A stretch of DNA of 64,000 bases from Sorghum bicolor. Lineage: Eukaryota; Streptophyta; Magnoliopsida; Poales; Poaceae. The notes under the pieces were generated by a model. It worked only from the letters and a program-made list of their open reading frames with translations, did not search any database and was not told where the DNA came from. The stretch is taken from contig NC_012872.2 of assembly GCF_000003195.3 (NCBI RefSeq), positions 57,145,695 through 57,209,694 on the forward strand, in the 5' to 3' direction. A program made the translations under genes and the position numbers. This document shows, piece after piece, positions 43,661 through 54,010 of the stretch; positions within the stretch are counted from its first letter, which is position 1, and the number at the start of each line of letters is the position of its first letter.

Positions 43661-45500
43661 AATACACTTATACATCCTACTTACTTCTGAAACTAGCTAG
43701 AACGGACAACAAAAGGGAAGAGAACATATGTATTGATCAATATATAGAACTATATAGAAGCGTTATATATATGTATATACCTTGTACTATAGTCTATAGA
43801 GAGTACTTTGTGTGTGATACTTGATATGACGATCTCACTTTATTTTTCATTATTGTGGTTCTTGCATTGGATGAGGTTAAGCTCCTCTGCATTCTGCATT
43901 TCTGAGTTCTTGCATTGAATGAAACTCCATATCATATATCCATGGTCATCGATTCATGGAACCACGATAAAATGATGCTCTTGGTGGCTTGTTGCTAGCA
44001 TTTGTTGATTGAAAAAAAAAACTGAACATGGGATCTAATAACCAATACACATGCACGTACGTGTCACTTTCTAATTTCTGACCACTCTCTGAAATCGGCA
44101 ACAATAGGGATCGAGAGATGGACCCTCGTGCCCACTGTCGTCTCAAACCGTGGTGGCTGAAGATAGAGCTGCCAGCTGCCCCAAGAATCTATGGCCGGCA
44201 GTAGCTGCTTCAATTCGATTGTTAGGCGAGCAGCGAGCTGAATGCTCATCTCTCTGATCGTTCTTTTCCTCGTCATGATGTGTCAATGTCACGTGCCTAG
44301 CTAGTCTTTTTCTATCCCAAGCTCTTCCCAGTAGGTGATGGAATGCACATCACATTTAGCCAGATGTAGAAGTGGGCATCCGGCATTTTCGGGAGCGATG
44401 CTTGAAACAGGAAACTCGGCACGAGGGGAAACTAGCTAGAGATGATCGAGTGAGTGGCTGAGGAGCTCTGTGATTGTATACGTGCTCGATCGAGCTGTCC
44501 GTCTCCAAGAACAAACGAGTGGGCGCACATGCGTCTGCCCTAGCTAGACCGGCCGCGTGCAGGAAAAGCAGACTAGCTTAGCTTGCAGTTGCAACGAGTG
44601 GAGGTGAGCGTTCGCGTCATCAGTTTTCTTTTTTCTCATCATCGGGGGCTTCAGTTCATCAGATCAGAGACCGCTACTGATATATTTTATAAATTCAGAC
44701 TTCAGGGCCTCCAAATTAAAGAAGAGGTGGAAGCATAAGGCCACAGCACGGTCAAGAATCTACTACAGTAGTTCTCAGGATATAGAAGCATGTTGTGTTA
44801 GCTATCGGATACAGAGGAATTGGAAAACAGAGCAGGGACGGGGAACGGACGAGACCTACTTTAGCAAGTTTGTACATACAGTAGTAGTTTGATACCCCTC
44901 TCCCAATGGGAGAGACGTTTGATACCCCCGCTGGGCCTCACACGTTCACCCATTCCGGCCCAGACGGGGCTACTCTTGGTCACGGCCCGGGATGGTTTTC
45001 CATGCTGGGAGCCTGTTGTCGCCGCTTCCTGTAGCTCGTCGTGCTCGTCCGGCACTTGAGCTCTGCTTTCAGAGGCAGCCGATGGAGAAGCAGTAGTCGT
45101 GACATCTCCTCCATTTTGCGCGCCTAGATGAACCCAGACATCCACGCGAGGAAATTACTGTTGATAAGCCATGACATAAAGTACTATTAAATGATTTATT
45201 GTGAGAGAAAAACACTGTTAAATGATTAGCTGATTTGGTTGATAAGCTCAAGCGAACAACGTAGACGGTAATAGAAGAACAAGTCAAATTGAGTCTACTT
45301 TCCAGTTCACACAACGCTTGGCCACACCAACACCACAATATTACATGGGACATTTTTAAGTACGCTCTAACTGTCCATGACTCATGTAGAGTTGTTCGCT
45401 GGTCTGAAAAGCTATGATTAAAAGTACTGTTTGCTAATTTATTATGAGAAAAAAACACTCCTGGCTAGAAAAAAAGTGCAGCTTATAAGACAATTGAACG
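43661..45500. other. Intergenic region, no gene; includes part of the UGT duplication
   Basis: The MYB 3' UTR probably covers the first ~200 bases. About 45270-45340 matches 59777-59860 (see the duplicated segment entry). About 45160-45250 and 45390-45490 hold hAT-MITE-like phrases such as GTGAGAGAAAAACACT and AGCTTATAAGAC. No ORF is credible. Confidence 0.4.
45270..45345. repeat. Far-upstream block of the UGT duplication, copy 1
   Basis: Shares AAGTCAAATTG, CTACTTTC, TGGCCACACCA, ACACCACAATA and ACATGGGAC in order with 59777-59860. It marks the left limit I can see of the duplicated segment; MITE insertions separate it from UGT copy 1. Confidence 0.6.
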
Positions 45501-45509
45501 GAGACGTAG

Positions 45510-46013
45510 ACTCCGTTTGGATGTTAGGGGGATGAAGTTTGGCACCGTCACATCAGATGTTTGATGCTAAAGTATGTCTCATATTTCAGGAACGTCTATG
45601 TTTCATAAACATAAATATTCTTGTTCCCATAATATAAAATCACACCCTAAGTTTTCTTTCCCATTGTGCGGGGACGAGAGCAGGAACATAGCTGCTAAGG
45701 GTTAATTATAAAACTAATCACATGAGAGTTAATTCGCGAGACAAATCTATTAAGTCTAATTAGCCACGACTTATACAATTAATTCTACAATTAACGCATG
45801 TTGAGCCTTCCTACTTAGTGCCTGTTTGGTTTCCTTGCTAAACTTTAGCTAGCTAAAATTATTTTAGCTATTTTTGGGTGACTAATGGGACTAAACTATT
45901 TTAGTTCCTTTTAGTCAATGTGTTTGAAACTTTAGCTACTAAAGTGACTAAAGTTTAGCTAGCTAAAATTTAGCAAGAGGAACCAAACAGGGCCTTAGCA
46001 TCCGAACATAGCT
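45510..46013. mobile_element. MITE interrupted by another MITE
   Basis: The left end CTCCGTTTGGATGTTAG and the right end CTTAGCATCCGAACATAG are imperfect inverted repeats. The interior words TTAATTCGCGAGACAAATC and TAATTAGCCACGAC are typical of grass MITEs. Interrupted at 45828-45994. Confidence 0.6.
45828..45994. mobile_element. Tourist-like MITE (TSD TTA), nested
   Basis: A 167-bp element with TTA at 45825-45827 and 45995-45997. It begins GTGCCTGTTTGGTTTCCTTG and ends with the complement, CAAGAGGAACCAAACAGGGC. Almost the whole element is an inverted repeat built on TTTAGCTAGCTAAA. Confidence 0.85.
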
Positions 46014-46019
46014 AAGGAT

Positions 46020-46232
46020 CAAAGGGGGTTCATGGAAAATTTTGCAAACAAATTTAAGATTTCCCGTCACATCGAATCTTGTGGCACATGTATAAATCAT
46101 TAAATATAGATAAAAAAATAACTAATTGCATAGTTCGTCTGTAAATTTTGAGACGATTTTTTTAAACCTAGTTAGTATATAGTTAAATAATAACTATCAA
46201 ATACAAACAAAAGTACTATAATAGTAAAAAAA
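46020..46232. mobile_element. Partial MITE of the GGCCTTGTTTAGTT family
   Basis: Has the family interior (CGTCACATCGAATCTTGTGG, AATCATTAAATATAG, CTGTAAATTTTGAGACGA) but neither terminal GGCCTTG sequence. Confidence 0.6.
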
Positions 46233-46240
46233 ATCACTAA

Positions 46241-46656
46241 GGGCACTCCCAATGCAAGACTTTATCATAGAGTCCAAGACAATTAATTACATAATATTTA
46301 TGGTATTTTGCTGATGTGGCAGCATATTTATTGAAGAAAGAGGTAGAAAAAATAAGACTCCAAGTCTTAGACTAGTCTCAATGCATGTTTCATGATAGTG
46401 TCATGCACATTAAATAGGGTGCCACATAAGCAAAATTGCTGACTTGGCAAGATCATTAAATGAAGGAGTTTCATGAGATGAGAGAGGAGTTTCATCCCCA
46501 TAAAACTCTTGTGGCTCGGTTACCTAGTTTATAGTCTTGGTAACATGTCTCATGAAACTATGCATTGAGACTGACCTTATTTAGACTCCAAGTCCACATT
46601 GTTCGAGGTAATAAATAACTTTAGACTTTATGATAGAGTCAGCATTGTTAGTGCCC
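46241..46656. mobile_element. Tourist-like MITE (TSD TAA), interrupted by another
   Basis: Flanked by TAA (46238-46240 and 46657-46659). The ends GGGCACTCCCAATGCAAGAC and AGTCAGCATTGTTAGTGCCC are imperfect inverted repeats. It is split by the element at 46370-46576. Confidence 0.85.
46370..46576. mobile_element. Nested Tourist-like MITE (TSD TTA)
   Basis: Inserted in 46241-46656 with TTA on both sides (46367-46369 and 46577-46579). The ends GACTAGTCTCAATGCATG and CTATGCATTGAGACTGACC are inverted repeats, with CATGATAGTGTCATG-like inner words. A partial relative is at 19430-19578. Confidence 0.85.
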
Positions 46657-46862
46657 TAACTAAACAGCCCAAGCACACCCGTAATCATGTTATCCGTTGC
46701 CGGAAACTACAGCGCTCGGCTGCAAAATTCGAGGTGACATGTTAGGTAAGCAATGACGAAACGGACGGATCGAGTCGCTTTCAAGTTCAAGGTCCTCGAA
46801 CATTTCTTCGCCGCAGATGAATCGGAGTAACGAGGCAATTGGGGGTCATACAAGTAGTAGAC

Positions 46863-46954
46863 GGCTATAAGTCTGTCCAATCATACTAGCGTTCTTCCTC
46901 GATGATTCGTCAGGTAGTACAATAGAAAACTGCAACTATAAGCCGGTCCAATCA
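46863..46954 (+). promoter_or_regulatory. Duplicated TATA-containing core promoter segment of UGT copy 1
   Basis: GGCTATAAGTCTGTCCAATCA (46863-46883, 21 bases; core GCTATAAGTCTGTCCAATC) is repeated with changes as AACTATAAGCCGGTCCAATC at 46934-46953. The second TATAAG lies about 115 bases before the ATG and is the likelier TATA box. Confidence 0.5.
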
Positions 46955-47051
46955 GATTTCTTGCTACTCCGTTTTCTAGCTACGCTACGCCATTGCTTCC
47001 AAGGTCTACTCCCAAGAGCGCAGCTGCGCCGGCGCCGGCACGCAGCCAGCC

Positions 47052-48527
47052 ATGGCCATCAAAGATGAGCAGCAGCCGCTGCACATCCTCTTCTTACCGT
47101 TCCTTGCACCGGGGCACCTCATCCCGGTCGCCGACATGGCCGCGCTCTTCGCCGCCCGAGGCGTCAAGTGCACCATCCTCACCACCCCGGTGAACGCCCA
47201 AGTCATCCGCTCGGCGGTGGACCACGCCAACGACGCCTCCCGCGGCACCGAGGGCGCCCTGGCCATCGACATCGCCGTCGTGCCTTTCCCCGACGTCGGG
47301 CTGCCCCCTGGCGTCGAGTGCGGCCCGGCCCTTAATTCCATGGAGGACCGCGAAAAGTTCTTCCACGCGGTGCAGTTACTCCGCGATCCATTCGTCCGGT
47401 TCTTGGCGGAGAATCGCCCCGACGCCGTGGTGAGCGACAGCTTCTTCGTCTGGTCCGCCGACGCCGCCGCGGAGCACGGCGTCCCGCGGATAGCGTTCCT
47501 CGGCAGTAGCTTGTTCTCGCGGGCCTGCAACGACACCACGGTGCGCAACAACCCCGTGGAGGCCGCCCCCGACGACCCCGACGCGCTCGTGCTGCTTCCG
47601 GGGCTGCCGCACCGCGTCGTGCTGAGGCGCAGCCAAATGTTTGAGCCCAAGAAGCGGCCGGAGCACTGGGCCTCCATGCAGCGCGGCAACGCCGCGGACC
47701 AGAGGAGCTACGGCGAGGTGTTCAACAGCTTCCACGAGCTGGAGCCGGACTACTTGGAGCACTACACCACGACGCTCGGGCGCCGCGCGTGGCTCGTCGG
47801 GCCGGTCGCGCTCGCCAGCAAGGACGCGGCGACGAGGGGCGCCAGCAACGGTCTCTCGCCGGACGCGAACGGCTGCCTGCAGTGGCTCGACACCAAGCAG
47901 GAGGGCTCGGTCGTGTACGTGTCCTTCGGCACGCTGTCCCATTTCTCGCCGCCTGAGCTGCGCGAGCTCGCACGCGGCCTCGACATGTCCGGCAAGAACT
48001 TCGTCTGGGTCATCGGCGGCGGAGCGGACACCGAGGAGTCGGAATGGATGCCCGACGGGTTCGCAGAGCTGATGGCGGGCGGTGACCGCGGCTTGATCAT
48101 CCGGGGCTGGGCGCCGCAGATGCTGATCCTGACCCACCCGGCAGTGGGCGGGTTCGTGACGCACTGTGGGTGGAACTCGACGCTAGAGGCCATGAGCGCC
48201 GGCGTGCCTATGGTGACGTGGCCGCGCTTCGCCGACCAGTTCTACAACGAAAAGCTAGTGGTGGAGCTGCTCAAGGTCGGTGTTGGCGTGGGGTCCACGG
48301 ACTACGCGTCGAAGGTGGAGACCCGTCGCGTGATCGGCGGCGAGGTGATCGCGGAGGCAATCGTGAGAGTGATGGGCGACGGCGAGGACGCGGTGGCAAT
48401 ACGGGAGAAGGCCAAGGAGCTCGCGGAGAAGGCCAGGCGCGCGGTGGCCAGGGGAGGGTCCTCTTACGATGATGTCGGACGCTTACTGGACGAGCTGATG
48501 GCTCGCAGGAGCTCCGTCAATGTCTGA
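47052..48527 (+). CDS. UDP-glycosyltransferase, family 1, UGT73-like (copy 1)
   Basis: Intronless, 491 residues, the usual length for the family. It transfers a sugar, most likely glucose from UDP-glucose, to a small-molecule acceptor in the cytosol. The catalytic His22 sits in LAPGHLIP and the partner Asp129 in VVSDS. The 44-residue PSPG sugar-donor box spans 353-396, from WAPQ through HCGWNSTLEA to FADQ; the final Gln favours UDP-glucose. The N-terminal FLPFLAPGHLIPVADMA and the PSPG variant resemble UGT73 enzymes (flavonoid, terpenoid or stress-metabolite glucosylation); the acceptor cannot be read from sequence. No signal peptide or membrane segment. The second gene at 61218 differs at about 44 residues with no indels. 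The ATG is the first after the TATA-like TATAAG. Upstream sequence is full of nested MITEs, which limits the proximal promoter to about 400 bases. Confidence 0.93.
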   Translation: MAIKDEQQPLHILFLPFLAPGHLIPVADMAALFAARGVKCTILTTPVNAQVIRSAVDHANDASRGTEGALAIDIAVVPFPDVGLPPGVECGPALNSMEDREKFFHAVQLLRDPFVRFLAENRPDAVVSDSFFVWSADAAAEHGVPRIAFLGSSLFSRACNDTTVRNNPVEAAPDDPDALVLLPGLPHRVVLRRSQMFEPKKRPEHWASMQRGNAADQRSYGEVFNSFHELEPDYLEHYTTTLGRRAWLVGPVALASKDAATRGASNGLSPDANGCLQWLDTKQEGSVVYVSFGTLSHFSPPELRELARGLDMSGKNFVWVIGGGADTEESEWMPDGFAELMAGGDRGLIIRGWAPQMLILTHPAVGGFVTHCGWNSTLEAMSAGVPMVTWPRFADQFYNEKLVVELLKVGVGVGSTDYASKVETRRVIGGEVIAEAIVRVMGDGEDAVAIREKAKELAEKARRAVARGGSSYDDVGRLLDELMARRSSVNV

Positions 48528-48679
48528 TTGAGAATACAATACTCCTCTCATAATGTTCATAGTCAAAATGGATGATCCTTTATCACGGGACCCTTCTTGT
48601 CACATAGATAGAACGTACATGTACATTGTCCCTTGCTCTTGCCTTTGAATTTTCCATTTTTTTAAACTTTTGTTGCTCT

Positions 48680-48922
48680 GGCCTTGTTCAGTTGCTAAAA
48701 TTTTGGGATTTCGGGTACTATAGCACTTTCGTTTATATTTGATAAATATCGTCAAATTATGGACTAACTAGGCTCAAAAGATTCACCTCACAAATTACAG
48801 ACAAACTGTGTAATTAGTTTTTATTTTTATCTATATTTAATATTTCATGTATATACCGTAAGATTCGATGTGACGGGGAATTTAAAATTTTTGGCAAATT
48901 TTTTTGAAAACTAAACAAGGCC
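48680..48922. mobile_element. MITE of the GGCCTTGTTTAGTT family
   Basis: Complete, 243 bp, from GGCCTTGTTCAGTTG to AACTAAACAAGGCC. It lies about 150 bases beyond the UGT copy 1 stop. Confidence 0.85.
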
Positions 48923-48959
48923 ATGTGAAATATAGTAAAAAATTTATCAGCTATGAACG

Positions 48960-48967
48960 AAGATTCC
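48960..48967. repeat. hAT target-site duplication, left
   Basis: AAGATTCC, identical to 52251-52258. An 8-bp duplication is diagnostic of hAT transposons. Confidence 0.92.
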
Positions 48968-51900
48968 CAGTGGCGGATCCAGAAACAGACCACCGGGAGG
49001 GCTAAATAACAGAGACCAAAAAAATTTTGCTCGCTACACATAGTAGTCTAATATATATGTAGATTAATATTCATTTAAAAGATACATAGTACAATGACGA
49101 GGATAGAAAAATACCTAATACACAAGCCTTCTAAATTTAAAAGAACCATGTCTGATATCTTGGGTCTTCATGAATTCACACCACTTGGACCACCACGCTC
49201 AATGCTACATAATATAATTTTTAAAGTGTCATACTTCTTCGTAAATCAAGATAGCAGTATAAAATGAAATGTACTATAACAATACACACCTTGGGCCCTC
49301 GTGTGGCAAATTCATCCTACGGTTTCTTATGCCTTGAAAGCACTTTAAAATTTTTTCGTCATCTACCGATGCAAATAAATCCCGCTCAATATAGCATATC
49401 ATGCTATTATTCATCCAATCATCATTCATTTTATTCCTTCGTTCATTCTTGATAATATTCATAGCGGAGAAGGCTCTTTCAACCGTTGCGGTTGCCACTG
49501 GCAAAATCAATGCAAGTTCAATGAGACGATACACCAAAGGAAAACTTGTATGTCTATCACTTTGAACCATCTTCTCAACAAGCTTACCAAGATCAGTACA
49601 GGTGCCAAAGTCTGTATCATTTTTAACTTCATCAATGAACACAAGAAGGTCACTCTTTAGCTTCACACATTCATAATCAGTGAAGTCATCTTTATAGATC
49701 TTAGCAAGCTGAACCAATTTGTTTATCTCAAAGTTGGCAAAAGAACCATTTGGATCAAGACAAGCAACACATCCCAAGAGTTCGGTTGATCTTTCTGGAA
49801 ACCGATTATTTAACTCACAAAGAATCTGATCAACCACAACAACAAAAATCCCATGATGAAAATGATGGTAGTGTGTTACTAATTTGGCACCACGGAATTT
49901 TGAACGACCTCTAACTGGAATCATATCTTCCATATTAGGAATATCTATCTTCTTTTGGACACAAAAGCTTTTCACCTCTTCAAAAAGTTCATCCCAACCG
50001 TTTTCCCTCGTGGCATTCATATTTCTCATCACTGAACCAATCAATCCTATTTGCACGGACAATGTTCTGCTTTTTTCTTTGCAAACATTGTGACAATTCT
50101 TGAGTCACACCTAATACTCTAATCATGAGATGCAATATGAACACAAATTCAAATGACTCCATTTTTGTGATCAGCCTAGATGCAATTGTTTTCTTTTCCC
50201 CATCAGTTCCATCTTCACTGACATTCTCTAATACCTCAAGTACAGAACCCCACATGAGCATAAGACGTGCCAATGTCTTGTGATGTGTTCCCCACCGTGT
50301 ATCACCAGGCCTAGCAAGACTAGTTTCTTGGTTTTTCCCTCTCCCAGGAAAAATAGCACCACTATCTAATTGCTGAACAAGATGGTCATGGTGATTTTGG
50401 CGGAGCTGATCTTTTCTTTTGCAAGAAGCACTAACAGTATTGACAACTGAAGTTACATAATTGAAGAAATCAAAAGTTGAAGTGCAACACTTGGCTACAG
50501 AAACTACCACAAGCTGCAGTTGATGAGCAAAACAGTGGATGTAAAAGGCAAATGGGTTTTCATTCAATACCAGCCTTTGCAATCCATGAAATTGTCCTCT
50601 CATGTTTGAAGCTCCATCATATCCTTGTCCTCTAATCTTGGAAATAGATAGACCATACCTTCTAAGTATAGTATCCAATGCTTCTTTCAGTGAATGTGAC
50701 GTGGTGTTAGAAACATGTTCAATGCCAAGGAACCTCTCAATGACATTTCCTTTATCATTGACAAACCTATAAGAGAAAAGGAAAAATATAGTTACTTGAC
50801 AGCAACAAGACAAGGTCAATGAAATACACAAATTAAGAGATGGTATATACCTCACAACCACAGCCATTTGTTCCTTAATAGATGCATCACGAGCCTCATC
50901 AACAAGCACCGCAAAGCAACGATCTCCTATTTCATTTTTAATTAACTCACTTGTCTCCTCTGCACAAGCCCTAACCAAATCTTTTTGAACTATTGGGCAA
51001 CTCATTTGATTATTGCCTGGAGCATTTTCACCGGTCACAAGTGCAGCCTTCGGATCCTTCTTCATGTACCATTCAAGCATCTCCAAAAAATTCCCTTTGT
51101 TTCTTGATGTTTTAGACTCATCATGTCCACGGAAGGCTAGAGCTTGTAGAAGGAGAAATCTAGCAATGCCTAACATAATTTTTAAACGAGCTTTATATGC
51201 CTCCTCTTCTGCTGTGCTTGTCACGTGCCACACATGTTCAACACTTTGCCTCTGATTTTTAAAATCAAGTGCACGCTTCCTAGCATTATTATGAAAACCA
51301 TCAATTGATTGAGCATGCTCTTTTAAAGAAGCCTTTGCATTCTTCCAATTTCTGAAACCAACTCTAGTAAATGTATCATTACTATTGAACTCAGTTTGTT
51401 GTGGCTTAAAGAGATAGCAATAAAAGCAATAGGCTGCATCCTTGGCTACACTATACTCTAACCAATCAAATTGATCAAACCATGATCTAACAAATCCTCT
51501 TGCTTGACCTGTACCATTGAATTTTATTTTTGGAAACTTATGATCAGCTGGCCTATATGGACCTTTCTGTAGATATGCTCTCCTAGCCTCATCCCTAATA
51601 TCATGATGAAACTCATCAATTGGCTTCCTATTCCCTGGATCTTCCACTATCTCTCTCAAATCAAGTTCAATCTGTGGTCTTTTTTGCTCAACACTAATAC
51701 TATTTGGTGCATCTTTCTTCTTGCCAAAGTACCTTTCCATCCTAACATATTGGATAATGGATACGAATTATAAGAAAAATAAATTACCAAATATTCAGAG
51801 TGCAAATAGTATAGGGAAAAGATTTCGATCTCGTTTATTTACCTGCAAGGTTGTCTGATCGCCGAACTGGACAGGAGGGGCCGAGGGGGCAAGGCCGGAG

Positions 51901-52250
51901 ACCCAGAGTGGCAGAGTCGTCGAGTTCGGAGATGACCAAGACCAAGCGCGGGGCGCCGTTGGCCGTCGCATGTCACTGCTTCAAGATCGCGAGAGAAGAG
52001 AGGGAGTTGATGAGTCGCCGAGTCGCGGCGCGGAGGAAGGAAAAACGGCGGCCAATTAATTTCGCGAGCAGGCAATGCGACGCGCTAGGCAAAAAGCTGA
52101 GCAAGGCACGGAGGCTCCTGCTGTTCTGACTCCGGTGGGCTAATGGGCCTGATAGCCTTTTTATGTGTTTTTTATGAAACAATATTCTACTGCCCCTGAG
52201 CTTCACCCCGTGCTGCAGCCCGGGCAGCACGGGCCGTACGTCCGCCCCTG
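48968..52250 (-). mobile_element. hAT-superfamily DNA transposon, 3.28 kb, perfect 8-bp TSD
   Basis: The left end CAGTGGCGGATCCAG and the right end CGTACGTCCGCCCCTG are short inverted termini (CAGtGGCGGA versus CAGgGGCGGA). Both sides carry AAGATTCC. A transposase gene fills most of the interior on the minus strand. A GC-rich untranslated exon (about 52130-51843) precedes a 5' UTR intron (51842-51742, GT-AG), then the coding start at 51740. The unmutated duplication and near-intact gene suggest recent activity, limited here by one frameshift. Confidence 0.93.
49274..51740 (-). pseudogene. hAT transposase (TTF-type zinc finger, DUF4371, dimerisation domain), one frameshift
   Basis: The protein belongs to the ZMYM1/TTF-zinc-finger-like hAT transposase group. 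It starts at ATG 51740 (MERYFGKKKD). A TTF-type zinc-binding region contains AAYCFYCYLFKP. A DUF4371-like catalytic middle follows, with RGQGYDGASNMRG and IHCFAHQLQLVV, and the C-terminal hAT dimerisation domain has PVATATVERAFSAMNIIK. An intron at 50850-50767 (GT-AG) has 84 bases with no stop, so it reads through in frame; removing it restores VVVRFVNDKGN. Near 50040-50070, after LQRKKQNIVRA, one base is gained or lost: the upstream frame runs to a stop at 49989, and the downstream frame carries the rest to a stop at 49274. Full-length transposase cannot be made from this copy without correcting that shift. Confidence 0.88.
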
Positions 52251-52258
52251 AAGATTCC
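52251..52258. repeat. hAT target-site duplication, right
   Basis: AAGATTCC, identical to 48960-48967. Confidence 0.92.
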
Positions 52259-53653
52259 TACGTCTTCTTCAAGGACTCTGCTCCTATGCAACTGTCTCAT
52301 TGTACTCAAGACTAGTTTTTTTTTCAAAAAAAATGTTTATCATTAACTGCTTCCGCAATAGTGGTAGAGATGACGTCAATATGATGATCTTATCATTCTT
52401 TTTAATTTTCTCATTCCACTCACCAATTGTGTGATGTTTGCAAATTGTCTATGGATTCTACGTTTGCGAGTATCTGAAGAGGTGCACCAATTTTAGTAGC
52501 AGCCGGTGGTAGCTCAAGAAAGCATAAGGATAGTGAAGAAAAAAGAAGGTCGACCAAAACATCAAACAAACAGTAACACATATATAGATTTGTCAACGAG
52601 TCCATGCACGAAGGGCGAACGTCCTTCAACAAAGGAAACCGAATTAGCTCAGGATCCGAAGTTCGAGAGGATAAAAACTAAAGTAACAAGGAAAGAGGGT
52701 TAGAAATCAAGGATTAGTTGTTGCCGACCTTAGCTGATATGTAGAAGTGACCCTATTACCTGGTCATGTATAAATGATTTGTGTTTGTGAAACAATAATG
52801 ATCACTAGTGTAATAATTTAATGTTGGTTCATCGAACAAGTATGAATGTAATATATGTTTGTCATCTGTTTTCTGCTTTATCTGTGTTTTTATTAGCAAA
52901 ATTCAAATTCTGATTCAAATTTTAAAAAGTTTTTAAAAATCTAAAATAATTAACTGAGGCATTCAATTAATAACAAGTTAAATATTTAGAGTAACCACCT
53001 CAGTTAATATGTATTAACCGAGGTGATTGGCTTATGTACCTTGCCACGGTTAATCGATTAACTAAGATGGTTAGGATAACTGTCTTAGTTAAGTCACAAT
53101 TAATCGTAACCTTTCGGTTCGAGGCGGTTAAAAAAACCGCCTTAATTAATTCTTTTCGCCCGCCACGATAAAAGTTCTGTGAATGGCTTGTCAAAGATGC
53201 TTACCGTCTCCATCAGATTGACTTTCCTATTTTCCTAAAAACTCTTCTAGAGCATTGAGAAAACTGAATTGCAAGTTATTGGCATAACTCAGCTTTATTA
53301 GTGAAGTTGTTTTTTGTAGAAGAGAGCTTTATGAGCAACTTTGTAAGTTGAGTTATTTTGAAAAAGTTATTTGACAAAATAGCTTCACTAGCAGCTTTAT
53401 ACATATATGAAAAAAGAAATAAGAGAGAGCTAGAATAAACTATTTTTTCAGCTTGATTCTAACTTATATCATTTTAAGGAAAAAAAGAAAAATAACTTTA
53501 CCTATGAAGCTATTTTGAAAAAAAAGTTCGATAAAAAAACAACTGTGCCAAACAGACCCATAATATAATAGTGCGAGATTGAGAATACTTCATCTTCTTT
53601 ATTACATGGACCGACGTGCCAGTCAAAAAAATATTTCTATTTCTCCTTCCTTT
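52259..53653. other. Intergenic region with TTAACCGAGG element remnant
   Basis: About 52950-53160 is dense in CTCAGTTAAT, TTAACCGAGGTGATTGG, GGCGGTTAAAAAAACCGCC and similar words in both orientations, related to the element at 20363-21217. About 53220-53560 is AT-rich with repeated AGCTTTAT/AGCTATTTTG words. No gene. Confidence 0.45.
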
Positions 53654-53881
53654 GGCCTTGTTTAATTTATAAACGAAAAAATTTTGCGACACTGTAGTAC
53701 TTTCGTTTGTTTGTGGTAATTATTGTCTAACCATGGACTAATTATTCGTCTCGTCAATTCCAACCAAACTGTGTAATTAGTTTTTATTTTTGTTTATATT
53801 TAATACTCCATGTATGTGTCTAAAGATTCGATGTGACGGAGAATCTTGAAAAATTTTGGATTTTTGGGTGTAAACAAGGCC
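53654..53881. mobile_element. MITE of the GGCCTTGTTTAGTT family
   Basis: Complete, 228 bp, from GGCCTTGTTTAATTTATA to GTAAACAAGGCC. Confidence 0.85.
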
Positions 53882-53889
53882 AAGTCTTC

Positions 53890-54010
53890 CTCCCAAGAGC
53901 ATTTTACCTATATGCCATTATGAAAGATTGACCAAACCACTAGGCCATTAAAAAGTTGTTTCGCACCGCTGTACCCAACTTCATCTTCGACTATACCTGT
54001 GTGTCATTCC
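53890..54010. repeat. Arm of a distant inverted repeat (partner 58345-58455)
   Basis: Read on the minus strand it contains GGAATGACACACAGGTATAG, TCGAAGATGAAGTTGGG, ACAGCGGTGCGAAACAACTT and TTTGGTCAATC in the same order as the plus strand at 58345-58455. This pair faces inward across about 4.3 kb and encloses the copia fragment and several MITEs. Confidence 0.8.

Noticed and set aside
47376..48164. A 262-codon minus-strand frame, with matching frames at 47006-47689, 61091-61855 and 61620-62330
   Set aside because: These are mirror frames of the two UGT genes. They appear in both copies only because the genes are homologous.
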